The notes below the pieces were generated by a model. That model saw nothing but the letters and a program-made list of their open reading frames with translations, had not been told where the DNA came from and ran no database searches. A DNA stretch of 5,153 bases, taken from NCBI GenBank assembly GCA_002428015.1, contig DIZW01000005.1, forward strand, positions 15,094 through 20,246, written 5' to 3'. Origin of the DNA: Oxalobacteraceae bacterium UBA6018. Lineage in GTDB: Bacteria; Pseudomonadota; Gammaproteobacteria; Burkholderiales; Burkholderiaceae_D. The position numbers and the translations under genes were made by a program. Shown here piece after piece: positions 4,914 to 5,153 of this stretch (position 1 is the stretch's first letter; each line of letters starts with the position of its first letter).

Positions 4914-5153
4914 ATGGACACTCACAAAAAAATCCGCGTGCATTTGTCCGCGCTGGCCGACGGCGAGCTGCCGTGCGCCGACCTGGAGCTGGCGCTGGCG
5001 GCGCTGCAGTCGGCCGATGGCCAGCAGACCTGGGCGACGTATTTCCGGATCGGCGACGAGTTGCGCGCGCGCGGCACGCCGCCGCTGTCGGACCGCTTTT
5101 CCGCCAACCTGGCCGCGCGGCTGGCGTCCGAGGCGCCGCGGCGGCCGGTGCGG
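4914..5153 (+). CDS. rseA: Anti-sigma-E factor RseA, N-terminal part (cut by window end)
   Basis: An ATG at 4914 opens a frame that runs without a stop to the last base, giving the first 80 residues. They fit the N-terminal sigma-binding domain of RseA: HLSALADGELP at 10-20, then LELALAAL, DGQQTWATYFRIGDELR (35-51), PPLSDRFSANLAARL (57-70) and ASE. In the family this cytoplasmic domain wraps around RpoE and a single membrane helix with a periplasmic domain follows; those parts are beyond the window. A weak GGAAAA (4905-4910) precedes the start. The start codon overlaps by one base the stop of a five-codon ORF, so translation may be coupled. rseB and mucD/degP are expected next by synteny but are not seen. 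Confidence 0.9.
   Translation, partial: MDTHKKIRVHLSALADGELPCADLELALAALQSADGQQTWATYFRIGDELRARGTPPLSDRFSANLAARLASEAPRRPVR

Overview
The window looks like chromosomal DNA of a high-GC betaproteobacterium in the order Burkholderiales. The protein sequences, above all the RpoE homologue, look to me most like the Oxalobacteraceae (Massilia/Duganella-type). That family assignment is from memory of family sequences and not from a search. All genes lie on the + strand. The order fabD - fabG - acpP - fabF - ygfX-like - rpoE - rseA is a conserved core arrangement, and I see no mobile element, tRNA, rRNA or CRISPR.

Positions 1-65 are five tandem copies of a 13-bp unit lying between an off-window upstream gene (fabH by the usual synteny, not visible) and fabD. 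Positions 88-3505 are the type II fatty-acid synthesis cluster: FabD loads malonyl onto ACP, AcpP carries the growing chain, FabF condenses, and FabG performs the first reduction. acpP is preceded by the largest gap inside the cluster (155 bp), which contains a good extended -10 promoter, and acpP uses visibly more A/T-rich codons than its neighbours. The cluster ends in a stem-loop plus T-tract just after fabF (3538-3583).

Positions 3584-5153 are an envelope-stress module. A small two-helix membrane protein of the YgfX type (3701-4186) is followed by the ECF sigma factor RpoE (4258-4860) and the start of its anti-sigma factor RseA (4914 onward, cut by the window end). Two sequences resemble sigma-E promoters with the same 16-nt spacer. 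GGAACTT-N16-TCCTA lies upstream of the ygfX-like gene. TGAACTT-N16-TCTAT lies upstream of rpoE, and its -35 element begins on the stop codon of the ygfX-like gene. The inferred picture is a sigma-E autoregulated unit insulated from the fatty-acid operon by a terminator, with the YgfX-like gene drawn into the sigma-E regulon.

This is largely an ordinary, conserved region. The points worth a second look are the repeat block before fabD, the two sigma-E-like promoters, the YgfX-like protein without its usual partner gene sdhE beside it, and a five-codon ORF overlapping the rseA start codon.
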